64,000 bases of DNA from Dictyophora rubrovolvata (GCA_029959195.1 CP114125.1:1488001-1552000), one strand, 5' to 3'. Shown: positions 36,076 through 49,474, numbered from the stretch's first letter. Translations and numbers: made by a program. Notes: a model not told the origin generated them from the sequence alone.

Positions 36076-39000
36076 TCACATACTACCGATGTCATTTCTG
36101 CACTCTGTCCACCTGGTACCATGTACGAAGTTGTCGAAGTTGAGTTTTGTAATATTGCGGTATGGCACATGCACCGCACATGGAGACCAAAAGCCCATTC
36201 TCCTCTCTCGTGGAATCCAAACTAGAAGCTCATTTTTTAAGCCCCAAACCCAACCATCATCTTTATTGGGCTTTGCAAAGGCCGGAAACGAAGCCTTTTT
36301 CCAAGCCGTCAGTGCATAATCCGGCACCTCGGTCCTGCTGGTCGAGCTTATCATGGCTTGTAAGCGAACCAGATGGAATATAAGTGAAAGCATACGCACC
36401 ATCCACCTTGGGGACTATCAACGAGTTGAGTGTCGTTGCGATGAGTCTCCGAGTCGTACAAAGTAGACATCATCTCATATGTATTCATGTCCCAGACTGC
36501 GACAGATCTATCATGACCGGTGAAGACAAGACGCCCATTACTCAAATGTAAGCCAAATATATCCTTTTGAAACCCGAATGGTAGCTTGACGATCATTTTT
36601 CCGGACTGGATGTCCCAGACAGAGACCGAGTCCAAGGAAGCAGTTTCTGAGTCGTCGACGCCAGTTGAATTTGAAGCTATGATGATTTGTTTTGAATCAT
36701 TGGAAAATCCTAGCTCAATCAATGGAGGAGAACCTAAAGAGGAGGATGGAATGTTTAATGGCATTCCAGTATCCGTGTCCAGTAGTTTCAAGGCTCTGCC
36801 ATCGTCATCTATTCCTGCAAGATATTTCCCGTTCGGGGAGAGCGGCGACACTGAATCATCCATACGCAGCACCCACTTCACCCTTCTCCCCGTTGATATA
36901 TCTATAATCTCGGCACTTTGGTCTTGAATACATATAATACGTGTCTCATCGGGTGAGAAGGCAACCACGTATGGGTATGACTCCAATTTAAAGGGGCCTC
37001 CTATTATGCGGCCTCCTTCAAACTGTCGAACCTCGATTTGATTATCATCGTAAGCAACGATGAAGCTGATACTATTTGCAGAGACACAAAGCTTCTCCAC
37101 CCGGCCTGAAATTGCGTACGGACCACCAATTAAGCCGCGGGTGGATATGTTCCATATTTTAATGCTCCCCCCACCGCCGAGACTACCATCATCGGTATCA
37201 ATGTCTGCAGAGACGAGATATTTGCTAGAAGAGGTGAGCGCGGTGACTGAATGGGTGGATTCGTCCACGGTGATCTCGCCTTTCGCTGTTTTGTCCCAGA
37301 GACAGAGTCCACGACTTGTAACATATGCTACGTGTACAACGTCCGAGTCAGGTTCCTTCAAGTTGTCAGGATAGACTGTGATCATTGGTCTCTGGTGTGC
37401 TAGCTCGGCTTCGAAAAGAACGGTATTCGGTGTTGTAATGTCCAAAATTTGAAGGTAATTCTGTGAATCAACCTGATACACAAGGATAAGATACGTATCC
37501 CTCAGCCAAAGTTCCAGCACGATGCCATTATCTACGTCGGCATGCAATCCCGACTGGACAGACGTATCCCATTGTCGAACGTGTGTGGAACCGTCCCATG
37601 TACCCAACGCGATTGATTTGGAGTCAGGTGAAAATGACAGACAATAAATGGCATGATCCATAGTAGATCGACTGATTAGTTCTCCTGTCGACACGTTCCA
37701 AATGAAATACATGCGCCAGGAAGAGGAAAGGATATATTGGTTGTCAGGGGAAAATGCTATGAACATGACTTTGGTAGGCTCGTGTTGGATCTCGGTAACC
37801 TTTGTGCCTGTCCGCACATCCCAGATTTCTAAGAAGGTGCGACGGGAGGAGCCAAAAACTCGTACAAATGCAGCGTAGCTGTCATTGAGCGCCACTGGAC
37901 CATCGACTTGCGCCTTTAACACCCGTTTGAGTGGTTGCTTCGTGTTCCATACGCACACCTGGTTGTGCATCGCATAGGCGAAGAACTCCCCGTTGGGTGA
38001 GAATGTAGGACTATAAATCCAGGTGATGGACTGTCTGCCTTCAAACTGTTTAATAATTAACCTATTTTTCCGATCATATAAGAGTGCCTCGTTTTCCATG
38101 CACAAGGCTAGAAAGCGCCCGTCTGGAGAGATACTGAATGAGTGGCGCCAGTCACCAATTATCTCTGCGTATGACTCGATACGCGTTTCATTTGTCTTAG
38201 TATTCAGTACCAGCAGATCTCCGTTATAGAAGCAGCAATAAGCCAATTCACCGTCGGAAGAAAACACAATGGAGCGGATCGTATTAGAACGACCGTCGTC
38301 ATAGGCATGAACTAGCTCCCCTGTTGTATAATCCCACATCCAAAATTCACCATAATAGGAACCTGTTGCGATATATTTGCCTTTCGGATGAAAGGCGAGC
38401 GAGGTGGGATGTCCTTTGGTGTGTTTCCGCATAATACCAATTTCGGGAGAAGAGCCTGAGTGGACAGGGATGAATAGGCCAATGTCAAATGTGAAAAGCC
38501 TAGGATATGCTGCAAGGTATGTTTTGGAGACAAACGAATTGCGAGGAGTAAAAGGAAGGGCGGAGAGATAGAGATGTGGCGTGCTATCCGTCATCACATC
38601 TTCAAAGTCGTATCCAAAATGGCATGCATCCATTGCATCCGCGGCCAAGTCCCCCAAGTTGTCCGCATCCTGAAACTCACTAGTCAGCCATTATCCTTAA
38701 AAAGAGCAGAGAATACTGACGGTGCACCAGTTCTTCATTATTCGCATTGCCGAGCAACCTTGATCAACTGTACCCAACAGACTGAGCACTTCAAACCAGT
38801 AAAGTAAATTACGATCCATGAAGGATCGAATTTCTCGAACAAGCTCCTCTCCACAATGCGAGTGGTGAAGATGAATAGCCCAATAATCACATGAATAGCG
38901 CAAGTGCCAAGGAACGGCTTCCCTTACACGCAAATCAAAACGAGGCACATCTCGATTGAACCGGTGTGACGTCTCGAGTTGGCATATATTAAAGCGGAGC

Positions 39001-41613
39001 ATTCTATTCATCAATCGCAGGCAGGATATCGCCATGATACTTTGATCTGATGTGTCAACGTAGTATGGATGGTTTTTAGCAGCGAAGAAATCAAATAAGG
39101 AGGTGTGGAGAGGTCGCACGGGAGTAAATGAATCGTGAGCGCCAGCAAAGAGAGAGCCGAAGGGACTGAGTATGGACCTGATATCTCCAATATCTGGTAA
39201 GATATTTTGTAACGCATTTATCGAAAATGGTTCCCGTGCCGCCATAATCGCACCTACGACAGTTTTAAAGTCTTTTATGAAGTCAGCGTCTTTGGATTCC
39301 GACTGTCTGGAGATGATTTCGTGGTATAGCCCATATAATGATGACGACGAGTCCGAAACGCAAGTCTTCCACTTTTTCTGTACGAGTTGCGAACGTGCGA
39401 TGGTGGGATCGATGAATTCACAGGCGGTGCGTGCCCACTGAAAAAGACCCTCGGCGCGCTTGGCTAGTATATCGCACCAATATCCGTCTATCTTATCCAA
39501 GATTGACGATATCGGGGCAAGAAAGCGTGAAATATAGGTCTGTATATCGGAATGTGTCTCTTCCGAATTATTGTCCCCCATCCGCATACATAGAACACCG
39601 GTATCTTGGCAATGAAGCTCGATATCTTGTTCTGGACGAGAGGTAACGATGATGCGATAATTCTTCGGAAGCTCCGAGCATCTGTTGAAAAGTAGTTGCA
39701 AAATTTCTTTGCGTTCTCCACGATCTCCGCTCTCGTCCAACGCGTCTACAACGATAACTATTGATCCGATAGTTGGTACATTCCGTGAAGGCCTGAAAAT
39801 AAGTTCCTCAAATTGTATTTGAGGATCCTTCGACTTCCTATCTGCAGCCTTTTTAATGGCTTTCACCAGTTCTTTCTGCCACATGGTATCTCCATCAGCT
39901 AAATCCCTAGCCATAGTACTGAACAGATACTTTCGCCGGTCTTTGTAGCTCCTGTTGAAGCAGAACATAGACCCAAGTCGATTTTGCTCTCGAAAAAGTC
40001 CAGCGATGGTATGCGCAACCGCCGACTTTCCTGCGCCCGCCTGTCCGCTGAGAACAAGGATCTGTGGCGACGTGTTGCTGTTGACCCATTCCAGTATTTT
40101 ATTGATCAACGTTTGACGAGTCCCCGGGAAGCATCGTTTCCCGGGAATGAACCCAGCATCGGAATCATAAGGCATTCCTTCAAGCAGGGCTACATCATCT
40201 TGTGTAATGATAACGTAAATGACCAAGGAATAAAAAAGTAACGGGGATGAACCATACTTAGATCACTAATTCCCTCAGATACACGAAGTGTTACAATACC
40301 CGTTTCGAGATTGACGGAATCTGTCATAACTTGCTTAAGGTGATCGAACTTGTGGTTGAATCTTTGTATCTTGTTATCCATAGCGACTCCTTTCACCATA
40401 TTTTCAACTAAGGCTTGTAAATCAGCTACGATCATACAATCACACAAGTCGAGAAAAACCCAACCTATACTATTCTCGGCGCTGTACGCTCTTATAAAAT
40501 ACGCGCATTCAATGGTTTGCTGGACCAGCACAGAGAGCGTCTTGGATTGAGTCGTAGTAAGTTTGGGTAACCGCTTCGCATCCGTAACATAATCGTAAAT
40601 GTCTTTCATCTTTCCACATAAGTGCTTGACCTTGTCGTCACGATTCTTCTGCAATATAATGACCTGCAAGAATCACAACTTTAACTCGTATCGAGCTCAA
40701 CAAAGGTGTGTATTTATCTTTTACCTTCGGAATAGCAGACAGAATACCCCATGCTATCTTCGCGTATGGACTTATCTAAAAAAAACTCTTTGGCAAGAAC
40801 GGCAAAACTACACTCCTCGCAGACATACCTCGGAAACATTATCCATTACTTTCATGAACACTTGAAATTGGAGGAGAAACGACGACCAGGTATTATCTTC
40901 ATCGTAGAATTGCACTGCAGAGGTGATGAAATTGGCGGCCCCAGCTGGAACCCCCAGGTCCGGAAGATGCGCTGACGCCCCTGATGCCTCGCCCACCAAC
41001 TCCGAAACTACGTCGGATGATATTTCAAAGTTGAATGTTAAATAGCATTTTCCGGCGATGGCCAATTTACACGATCCTTGAAACGATATTCAATAAGGAA
41101 CAAAAATGAAAACTTGACTAACCAGAATCATTCTGTATCTTGAGTAGGTCGGTAACTAGTTGTTTGGAAGAGCCAATTGTTTTCGAGATAAGTTGAGTCC
41201 GTCGGATGGCAGTAAAGGTAATCCGAGAGTCGTTCATAATATTGCCAGGGCTGAATTTAAATGTGAGATGTTATGAAAAAGACTACGATCTCAGACCCAC
41301 AAAGTGAAAGACTCGTTCCAGACGACACACTGGTCGCCGTTTGCACCCGACTTTTTAGCTTTGCTTTTTGTGCTCGACTTCGTTTCATTTCCATACTCGA
41401 TTGTGATCTGAAATCTAGTACCGCCCCCCCATGAGGACGGGGGAGGATTAACCAAGCAGAGATCTTTACAGAGGCGTGAGATGTGTGAAATTCTTAGATG
41501 AAATTTGAATTACCATATATTCTTACACCTTTCCTATATGAAATGGGCAAAAATAACTACAATTAGCGCCGTTGAGCTACTGCACTCAGTAGTATTACTT
41601 ACACGGAAAGCAT
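36076..41613 (-). CDS. NLR-type STAND protein: C2 - NACHT - WD40
   Basis: About seven or eight exons give roughly 1,600 residues. The N-terminal exons encode a C2-like segment (ITIEYGNETKSS, QCVVWNESFTLW, then NDSRITFTAIRRTQLISK and KLAIAGKCYLTFNFEI). A helical linker follows (40190-40669). The NACHT domain has PGTRQTLINKILEWVN, Walker A GQAGAGKSAVAHTIA and Walker B IVIVVDALDESGDR, then IIVTSRPEQDIE. From about 38650 a WD40 propeller runs to the end with many FSPDG/FSPN and VWDI/IWDV repeats. A spliced last exon carries the closing blade (VWGLKNELLVWIPRERR, ITKLNFDNFVHG). Fungal NACHT-WD40 proteins act in non-self recognition and cell death in studied cases (HET-E type); that role here is inference. 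Start 41613 is tentative. All key nucleotide-binding residues are present. Confidence 0.88.
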
Positions 41614-42344
41614 GATAACGACTTGGGAAGAAAGATGGTTGAGATATGTCTGAGGCTGAATTTTAAATTCTCTTGTATGCCTGTCACCTCACGCTTATTT
41701 GTGTTTGTATATATGTATGTGTTCAAAAAAATCTAGACCAATAAAACGGCGCCGAGCTTACAGTGTCCAATGGGCTGCGTCATGACGCCCTTGCATGCCT
41801 TTCCCTACAACTTTGGCCGAGCCTTGTTAACTTATCATTCACGCATCAAATATCCCCGTAACCTCAGAACATGCATTATAACACTGTGCTCAATGTGTCG
41901 ATTTTATCATTGTCCTAAGAATCAAGAGACCCAAGCGCTTACATCAGTTGGTAATGTAAATACTCCTAGAATTATCAACACTAACATATTGCCATGTATA
42001 ATGCACCCGATGCGATAATTCAAGAGTGATTTTGCTAACGCAATTTAAGACTACGTATCAATATGGGAAACCAGTTCAATCCGAAACGAAGGAGTTCATA
42101 GCTTAGGAACCTATTTCCGATGCGATAACACCATCCAGTCGGCTATATAAATGGACAAGGCTTCGTCGGGTTTCGTCAGGAGTTCAAAGCTGAAATGCTA
42201 TCAAGTGGAAGAAGATAATCACGTTACTTGGACGAATAGCTCGGAAAGCATCATCAAAAAGATGACACCATTAGTAATCAATCATTAGCAAGTCCGTCGT
42301 CTAATACCACAACCCGATGACGGTTCTAAGGCACAAGAGGGAAG
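41614..42344. other. Upstream region of the NLR gene, nothing else seen
   Basis: Probably contains the NLR promoter. Only short frames otherwise. Confidence 0.35.
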
Positions 42345-42579
42345 TCAACAACCGAAACTCAGGGTCAAACTTTGAATGGGGTGGGGCGGTCTGACAACTT
42401 CGTCGGAACAAGGACGAGAACTTAGATTCTGGCGTATGGTGTTCTGAAACTCTTAGTTAGGGTCTGGGGGGAGACAGGAAGATGTTTCAAACAGGAGGAA
42501 CGGCTTCACTTACATCATGAACCTTAACATCACCGTTGCTGTCGCGAACACAGGTTAAGAGCACGACAGGCGCATCCAT
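42345..42579 (-). CDS. Possible small two-exon hypothetical protein
   Basis: ATG 42579 opens MDAPVVLLTCVRDSNGDVKV. A GTAAGT donor after VHD and a TTTCAG acceptor remove about 70 nt. The frame resumes as NTIRQNLSSRPCSDEVV and stops at TGA 42345-42347. Splice sites are canonical and in phase, but the product is only about 54 residues with no recognised feature. Confidence 0.25.
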
Positions 42580-43809
42580 TCTGGTTTAGTTCTCGTTAAA
42601 GTTTTTTCACCCGCCACAGGAGGAGGACCAAACTCGGATATGAAAACGCGCTCTACTTCAGAATGGGAAACTTGAGGTGCATCGTCATATATTTGCTATG
42701 ACGGATTTTAGGAACGGTGCGGGCAAGGTAGGAAACTGTTGGCTGCTGCCAGAGCTTGACCTTGAAAAAAAAGCAACAGTACTAAGTAGGCAAAATTAGC
42801 TTGGAGAGAATCGTGTTTGAAGCTAACCAGTTTAAATGTAGAGCTCTCCATTTCCGACAAGTAGCTTGTAAAGCCTCTTTGCCACTCTTTCATGCAAGTC
42901 CATGATCTTTGAAGCTTGTCCAGGCTGGAAGTTTACCTTATAGTCGGCAGCTACTACCGCTCCCTGAAGTTGTTCAACGATCAGATATAAAGAAACAATT
43001 GAAGAGAAGAGTTAGACAATTACAGTGTGCAGTGTGCGTAAATCTTCCAATAACTGAAGCATTGAAATACTTGTCAAGGACGTAAATCCAGCACGACACG
43101 TGAAAACGCAGCCCGTGCTCCTGAACCAATTCAACCAAATATGGCTTTTTCGTCAAGCAGGGATATTAGGGACAGTTATTATACGTTATTCGCGGGTATC
43201 CGGAATCGAGTACAAAACGCCGCAACTGAAGAAAGCCATGATAAGCGTTGTAAGATAATTTTCAGTCTTCAAGACGTGATGACAAAACTTTGTCGGCTGA
43301 TCAGCGTTGTTTACCTAATTGGGTGTGACTAAGACAATGTCACGGTTTGCTCCCAGCTCGCCGCTCAACAACAACGCAGCATCGGGGATATGCGACAGTC
43401 AGTTACTTTATCGTTTCGGGGGTGGTGGGATGCATGGAAGGCGAGCTGATGTCTGTAATTATGAATATATGTGATCTGGAATATGTCATTTTTGGTGAAG
43501 TCGTAGATGTGCGTCGTCAACGTGACTTTCGATACACTAACAAACGATATCTTTGCAGAATGATGCCCTTCCAAGTCGATCCATAGTTGAAATTCCGGTC
43601 GATAATTATCTCAGCAACTATGTATATATCATCTCGGTTCCCTGATCTCTCTCTTATGGTCCATTAAACTTCATAACAACGGACGACGACGGTCTGCATT
43701 TCCGGTGCAACTGCACCCACATCAAATCACAGTCCTACTATTTTTTCTTCGAGGAACATCTTTCTTTCACATCCCAAAAGCCTTCATCGATGCGAAATTA
43801 TGGATGCTC
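42580..43809. other. Intergenic, no supported gene
   Basis: Several minus-strand frames of 60 codons lie here (for example LRFHVSCWIYVLDKYF near 43100), but they do not assemble into a gene that I can support. Confidence 0.3.
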
Positions 43810-45105
43810 TTTATCCAAGTAACCAACGACGAGCCCCCTTGTTAAATACGAGTCTGATGACCTCATGGGATAGCAGACCAAAACTAAGCGCCTATTTGGG
43901 GGAGTGATGAAAAATGACACGGTTTTGACTCAGTTCGTAAACGGTGGAGGAGTATCTATGACAGTATCATTTGTCGGTATGTCTAGTTTTGTTTTTCTAC
44001 CTCACCAATGATAGACTTAAACCCGATCAGGTCAACAACTGATTCCACGCGGAACCCACAGCCACTTTCTTCACCTCTAGCTGCATACTCTATCGATACA
44101 GGACCCAATTTCATTCTTGATACAATTTAGATCCCTCTAAACTGCTCTGTTTTCCTTGGCCATCCTTATTTTCGAACTGAGATTTTTCTACAACTTGAAG
44201 GTCCTCACCAGGTCGCGCGTACGCATATGTGGGTAATGGAGAAACACCCATTAATCTCCCTCTCATAGTCGTACAGAACTTCAGCAATATCACGCCTAGT
44301 ACCCTCACTGCTAGTTCCATGGTAGATGTCGTCCCTTCTGATGTAGGTGCTATCACTTTCGAGCCGGATGACCCCCCCTCACTTTAATAACCCTGCAGGT
44401 GTTCGGCTCCATACAACCAAATCACCGTGTCTTTTCCAGTACCGCAACTGTCGTTTCCAGCTTCAGTGCGACATTTATATGCAGACCGTATCGACGACTG
44501 TGACGTCACGGTCATGCCAGACTGCGAGTCTCCCAATGACTGTCTTGATGATGTCCTTTTAATCCGAAACCGCGGCACGGTTTTCACGACACGATGCCGT
44601 CTTTAGCTGACTCTGCCGAAACGTTACTCGACTCTTACACCGTACCTTCAATTCAAATTCCAAGCCTTCCCGTTGCAGATCTTGAAGAAGCCGGAATCTC
44701 AACCCGCGCTGAGAATCCTCGACGGTTTTCTCAAACAGCTCGCGACAGTTGTATCCCGAATGATGCTGCCAATTCGACTTTCCGCCAGCGCGGTCGGCCG
44801 TTACCCACTCCTCCGGTTCCAGCGACGTAACTAGGAGACTCGGGACCTGTTTACGCAGCTGCTGAAGTATCGGAGATGTCGACTGCCAGTGCATCGCCTT
44901 TGAATTTAATAGCGGTGAGTGGTGATTTCAGGATTGATTGAAAAGGGACTTTATTGACATATTGAATTTTCATTAGCTGCCTGAAGAGAGGCATGCAGAC
45001 AGTGGCGTTCGTTTGGGCAGACGAACAATATCGTATGATGAGACGAATTCAGAGTGGTCTTTACGGTCAAAGGACAAACTACCTCCTCTGTACACCCATA
45101 ATTGA
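43810..45105 (+). pseudogene. Membrane-protein family copy H, degenerate, helix lost
   Basis: Recognisable pieces run in order on the plus strand: FIQVTND (about 43810), NDTVLTQFVNGGGVSMTVSF (about 43915-43975), YSIDTGPN (about 44088), SADSAE-like and VPSIQIPSLPVADLEEAGIS with RAENPRRFSQTARD (about 44600-44760). The tail exon HADSGVRLGRRTISYDE...DKLPPLYTHN stops at 45103-45105. The pieces are in different frames, and the region that should encode the transmembrane helix (about 44350-44560) is gone. The tail is perfectly kept, including PPLY. Confidence 0.65.
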
Positions 45106-45418
45106 TCTGATATTATTACCGAAGCAAATATCAAGCCCTTTTACGAACTATAAAATTACGAAATTTGCACCAAGACGAATCTAAAAATCAATACGAAATA
45201 AAGCAGAGATGTCCAGCATTTCCTTGAAGGTCGGTTTATCGCTCTTCGGAGCGTAACTGAAAGTGGCACACCTTGCGATTCAAAGACAGTGAGAGGCTCG
45301 TTCGTCCCATACATGATTGGACACAGATGTTGTCCCTAACTGTCCACTGGTATCCGCCCAGCCGTATGGACACATCTCTGTCAGAGGACAAACTTCCCCT
45401 TGATCAAGTTAGTTCTTG

Positions 45419-45426
45419 TATATATA
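45419..45426 (+). promoter_or_regulatory. TATA box (TATATATA)
   Basis: CTTGTATATATAGTCC lies about 107 nt upstream of the ATG at 45526 and is conserved at the equivalent place in unit 2. Confidence 0.55.
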
Positions 45427-45525
45427 GTCCTTCGGGACCGTGTTTTCATCCAACAGTCCCCTCATCCTTCTTGCATTCCAAGCTCATTAACAGATCTACA
45501 CCAGTGTCAATATCAATATTCTACA

Positions 45526-46444
45526 ATGCGCCACATCAATGTCAATGTCAACATCAACTTTGAAAACCGCGACACTACCGACGAAACTTATGCTGACCTC
45601 GATCCAACTTTACGTCCCGCCGCGACCCAGTCTCCTAACCAAATGGTATAACCTAATCCGATTCCTCTGAATCTTACTCATACGTGGGTGGTTTATTGAC
45701 GCGTATTTTAGAGTGAAATGCCTGAGCCGATATATGATCATGCATCAAATATTATGTGGATGCCTTTTAAAATGGAGGATATGAAACCAATAGAAATTTC
45801 CATTGATAATGTGCCCCAGGGCCCGATGTTCCGTAAGACCGGATCCTCCTTCGCTCGTGCAAGCCACTGATATGGCATTTATAGCTGATCAACTTGAAGA
45901 CCAGCCATCTGGTCATGGATCTACTACTTGCGCCGCGAATGACTGGGGTGTTAATATTGATCCCAGTTTGCAACGGATGCAAAATAACCATCAACTTAAC
46001 ACCGTCAACGCGGCCACGTCGTGCGCCATTACCCCATCCTCCTCCCCACTTAAATCAAGCCCATCAAAGAAACAATCTTGCACCGAGAAAGATTTCACAC
46101 ATATTCCTGGGCTCTGCAAACAAACATCCCCCAAAGTTTGGAAATGTCTCTTTAGGGACCCACGTTCAAAAAGCACCCGGACTTCTCACTGCGGCAACGT
46201 TCTGCGAGGAACACGCGATCTAAATCGACATATCGGCGTTCACGCCAAAACTGAGGAGCGCCTCATCGAGCTCGGAAAACTTTCCGCTGAGGAGGCCGTG
46301 GCAATTCCCAACCAGGTTCTGATGGAATACGAGTGCGAGGTTTCCAGTTGCGCGTTTTTGAGGAAGAATGGGACACCCTTTCGACATGTTGGCTATCGGG
46401 TGGATGCTCAAAAGGCTAGGCATATCCGAGAGTATCATTCGTAG
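45526..46444 (+). CDS. Putative zinc-finger-like protein, copy 1
   Basis: Three exons (45526-45645, 45712-45832, 45885-46444) join in phase into 266 residues. The leader has MRHINVNVNINF, TYADLDPTLRP, MPFKMEDMKP and DNVPQGPMF, then a Ser/Pro-rich basic stretch (SSSPLKSSPSKKQS). The C-terminal half has two Cys/His clusters. The first is KVWKCLFRDP, TSHCGNVLRGTRDLNRHIGVH; the second is YECEVSSCAFLRKNG with ARHIREYHS. The C..C..H..H spacing suggests C2H2-type zinc binding, though it matches no classical finger exactly. A nuclear DNA-binding role is plausible, not shown. It lies just upstream of membrane gene I, as its copy lies upstream of gene J. Confidence 0.7.
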
Positions 46445-47028
46445 CCTTGCAGCGAAGAACAATGTCAATGGGAAGACAATGGGAAGAGGTCTAGAGAAGT
46501 GAAAGTGGTTATTTTAATGAAATCGTGTTCAAAATATTGGTGCAGAAAAGTATACCTTAGATTTGTAAAAAGAAACCGCTTGTAATGACATTTGAACAAA
46601 GTGTTCGTTTATAAGTATAGCAATGTGCATTGTGGATGTGGACTTATCGATCACAAAGAAAGGGAAGCACCCATGTGTGTCCATGCCACGTCGGAGCCTA
46701 AAATAAGCGCCGGTACAGTACAGAACGCCTTTTTCGCCTGTGCAACTGCAACGATGTGGATCGCGCAATGAGTCGAACGTCGACCTTATCAATATCCAAT
46801 ATTCAACGTTTAACATTGACACCGACTTTTGAATCCTTATATTACTGCACGATGCTAAACGACAAACTGCGAAATCCAGATCTATCTTAAACGGTAAATC
46901 TCATGCATCTCCACTTGCAGTTTCGCCCACATTCGATTGCTCAACCACGCATTGAGTAGATTATGACGACGGTCACTGAATGAGCGAACAATCAGGCAAT
47001 CAAAATATCGAGGGCATCATTGTTGAGG
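46445..47028. other. Intergenic between zinc-finger-like gene and membrane gene I
   Basis: Homologous in part to the region after 50364. No gene is supported. Confidence 0.35.
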
Positions 47029-48722
47029 ATGGGAAATCGATTCAGACAAGTCAACGTCTCTTCAAATTTCGGACGTATTCGAGACCCACTGGCGCTTAGC
47101 CAATTGGTGACAGTAGCATTCTGGCTGAGCATTATACTATCATTTGGTTTCGACCATCACCGTCGCCATATGTCCATCATCTATCCTAGCTATAATACGC
47201 ATGACATCCTCATGGTCCATAGGCCCCTTCCTCATAGTGCACACTCTATTGAGACAGAGCCTCCCACTATTAATTTGTTCCTGATACAGTTGAGATCCAG
47301 TCGAACTACTCTGTTTTCCTTAATTAACATTGTTTTTTTTCGAACTGAGGTTTTCCCCCCCCAAGGTTACAGCGACATATTTGAGAAAATACCACCTTCG
47401 TTGGTCATACAGAACTTGAGCAATATCGCGCCTGGATCAAAATCGCTACTGAACAGCACCTTTCCTGCTATGTCTATGTCTATATCGATGGCAGGTGTCC
47501 TCACTCCTATGGTAGACGTCGTCACTTTTCAGGAGGACAACTCTTTTCCTTTGTCTCTAGGCCCTGTCATTTTCACACCGTCAGCGCCCTCTCCCCCCAT
47601 CGTGCCGCCAGGTAACCCTGGTGCCCCACCGCCGAATGAAACCTCTTGTTCAAGTGACCCTGGCCCATCTTCTTCCTTCCTATCGCCTGCCAGTGGTGAC
47701 CCCTCTACTAGTACCCCACCGCCGAATGAAACCTCTTTTTCACCAAGTGTTGCTCCTTCGACACCACCAGTCACTACCACACTCATGACTACCGTCACCA
47801 AGTCGACACCTACACTTACACCTACATCTACACTCACGTCTAATGACGTCATTGTTACAATACTCTCGCCGATTGATGCCCCCACTTCCACTGCGTCAAA
47901 ATCGCGCTTGAAAGATCATCGGAATATCATGATGTTAATTGGCATAGTAGTCGGCATCGTAGGGTTTCTTCTCGGAGGCGTTCTTTTCCTTTTTAGACGA
48001 CGTAAAAAGCGCGGCTCGAAGAAAAACAAGTCCGAACAGCATTCCGAGTCCGATCGAGAACGATCGACACCAGACAATATTATGTCGGACGAGTCTTCCA
48101 ATGTCCGTCATAATGGTGACCTTGGGCAGAGCAGACTTGTACACAATCGGATGTTAATAACCCCATTCCACATTCCAAGCCTTCTTCAAGTTCAACCTGG
48201 GCCTCAGGCTGAAGGAGAAGAAGACAAAATCTTAAGTCGCGCTGAGAACTTCCCTCGACGGCTTTCTCAGGCTGTTGTTGTTCTGAACGATGGCTATATC
48301 CACAGTCAGATTCAGAATGACGGTCCCGCTGCCAATTCAGGTTCTCACCAGCACACTGGTCCGAATCGACTGCTGCCCGATCCTCCGGCTCGAGTGCCAC
48401 AACTATTACTAGTAGGAGATTCAGAATCCGTCACTCACGCAGCTGTTCAAGTATTTTCGGGAATGTTGACTGTGCCACCTTCGCCGCCGAGTTGGAGACC
48501 GAACTCCACAACGGTGCCAGTGAGTAGATAGTTCCCCCAACTAGGTTGACAGAAACCGCATTGACATTGCTGAATTTTTATTGTACATAGCTACCTGACG
48601 AAACGTTCCATGCAGATAGTGGTGTTCGTCTGGGTAGGGAAACTTTACAATATGATGGTGGGACAAGTTCGGAGTGGTCTTTACAGTCGAAGGACAGACT
48701 ACCACCCTTGTATACCCCATAA
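47029..48722 (+). CDS. Membrane-protein family copy I
   Basis: Exon 1 (47029-48519) is open for 497 codons from MGNRFRQVNVSSN, and a clean splice leads to the tail exon 48591-48722. The first 140 residues are a shortened, altered remnant of the ectodomain (HSIETEPPTINLF, VFFRTEVFPPQG and LVIQNLSNIAPG match module 2 of copies D and E). A long Pro/Ser/Thr stalk follows with two PPPNETS repeats, then the helix IMMLIGIVVGIVGFLLGGVL and FLFRRRKKRGSKK. The tail HADSGVRLGRETLQYDG...DRLPPLYTP keeps PPLY. An extra hydrophobic stretch near the N-terminus (LVTVAFWLSIILSF) may act as a signal anchor. The frame is intact, so this copy is probably expressible. Confidence 0.75.
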
Positions 48723-49474
48723 ATTAATCCGATATTGCCGTGCGCGTGGAGGCACATTGTGTTCGGAATTTTTTGCTTGACATTGACAGGCAAACCAGTT
48801 TTAGCCGTGTAACTCAGAAATTTACTCTTTGCTGTTTGTGCTATGGCTCACTGGCACGTCGCATTTACATACTGTAGTTAAAATTTTCAACAGCGTGCCT
48901 ACAATACAGGGGTGGTAATCTATTTTCCGAATATAATTTTGTTGAAAGGGCCACGACAGCTTGTGATCCCAGGGCGACGAACCAGCAGCCTGCAACCACG
49001 CGGTTTAGGACATTACACATTCAAAATGATTGAATACCAATGACCTCAGGCTCCGTCAATGCCAACGCATAATATACAGCTAACGAATGAATTGGAAGGC
49101 TCTCCTTCTCCTCTAAAAAAAGCCATGGGATCGATTATCAAACCCTCCCAGCAGAACAGTCTATCGTAAGGTGTGCCACTTTCAACTACGCTCCGGAGAA
49201 CAATATATCGATAAACCGACATAGCTGAGAGGCTTGTTCGTCCCATAGATAAATGGACACAGATATTGTCCCAGCTGTCCACTGTGATGTCCACCCGGCC
49301 GTATGGACACATCTCTGTCAGAGGACAAACGTCCCTCTGATCAAGTTACCCCGGTCTCGTTCTTGTATATATAGTCCGTCAGGACCACTTTTTTTCATCC
49401 AACCGTCACTCATCCTTCTTGCATTCCAAAGCTCATTAACAGACTTACACCGGTATCAATATCAATATCCTACA
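48723..49474. other. Intergenic between duplication units
   Basis: Contains the unit boundary and, on its right, the TATA-bearing promoter of the second zinc-finger-like gene. No gene is supported. Confidence 0.35.
49366..49373 (+). promoter_or_regulatory. TATA box (TATATATA)
   Basis: CTTGTATATATAGTCC lies about 109 nt upstream of the ATG at 49475, matching unit 1. Confidence 0.55.

Larger units (their letters stand above)
45225..48760. repeat. Segmental duplication unit 1 (zinc-finger-like gene + membrane gene I)
   Basis: This block recurs at 49165-52850 in the same order and orientation. The promoter, both genes and the tail exon match. The zinc-finger-like coding region is nearly identical over long stretches (about 46070-46180 against 49990-50090), while the membrane genes are more diverged. 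Confidence 0.8.

Noticed and set aside
36586-37374. Plus-strand frames of 100-113 codons
   Set aside because: Antisense to the WD40 exon of the NLR, which has clear repeat motifs.
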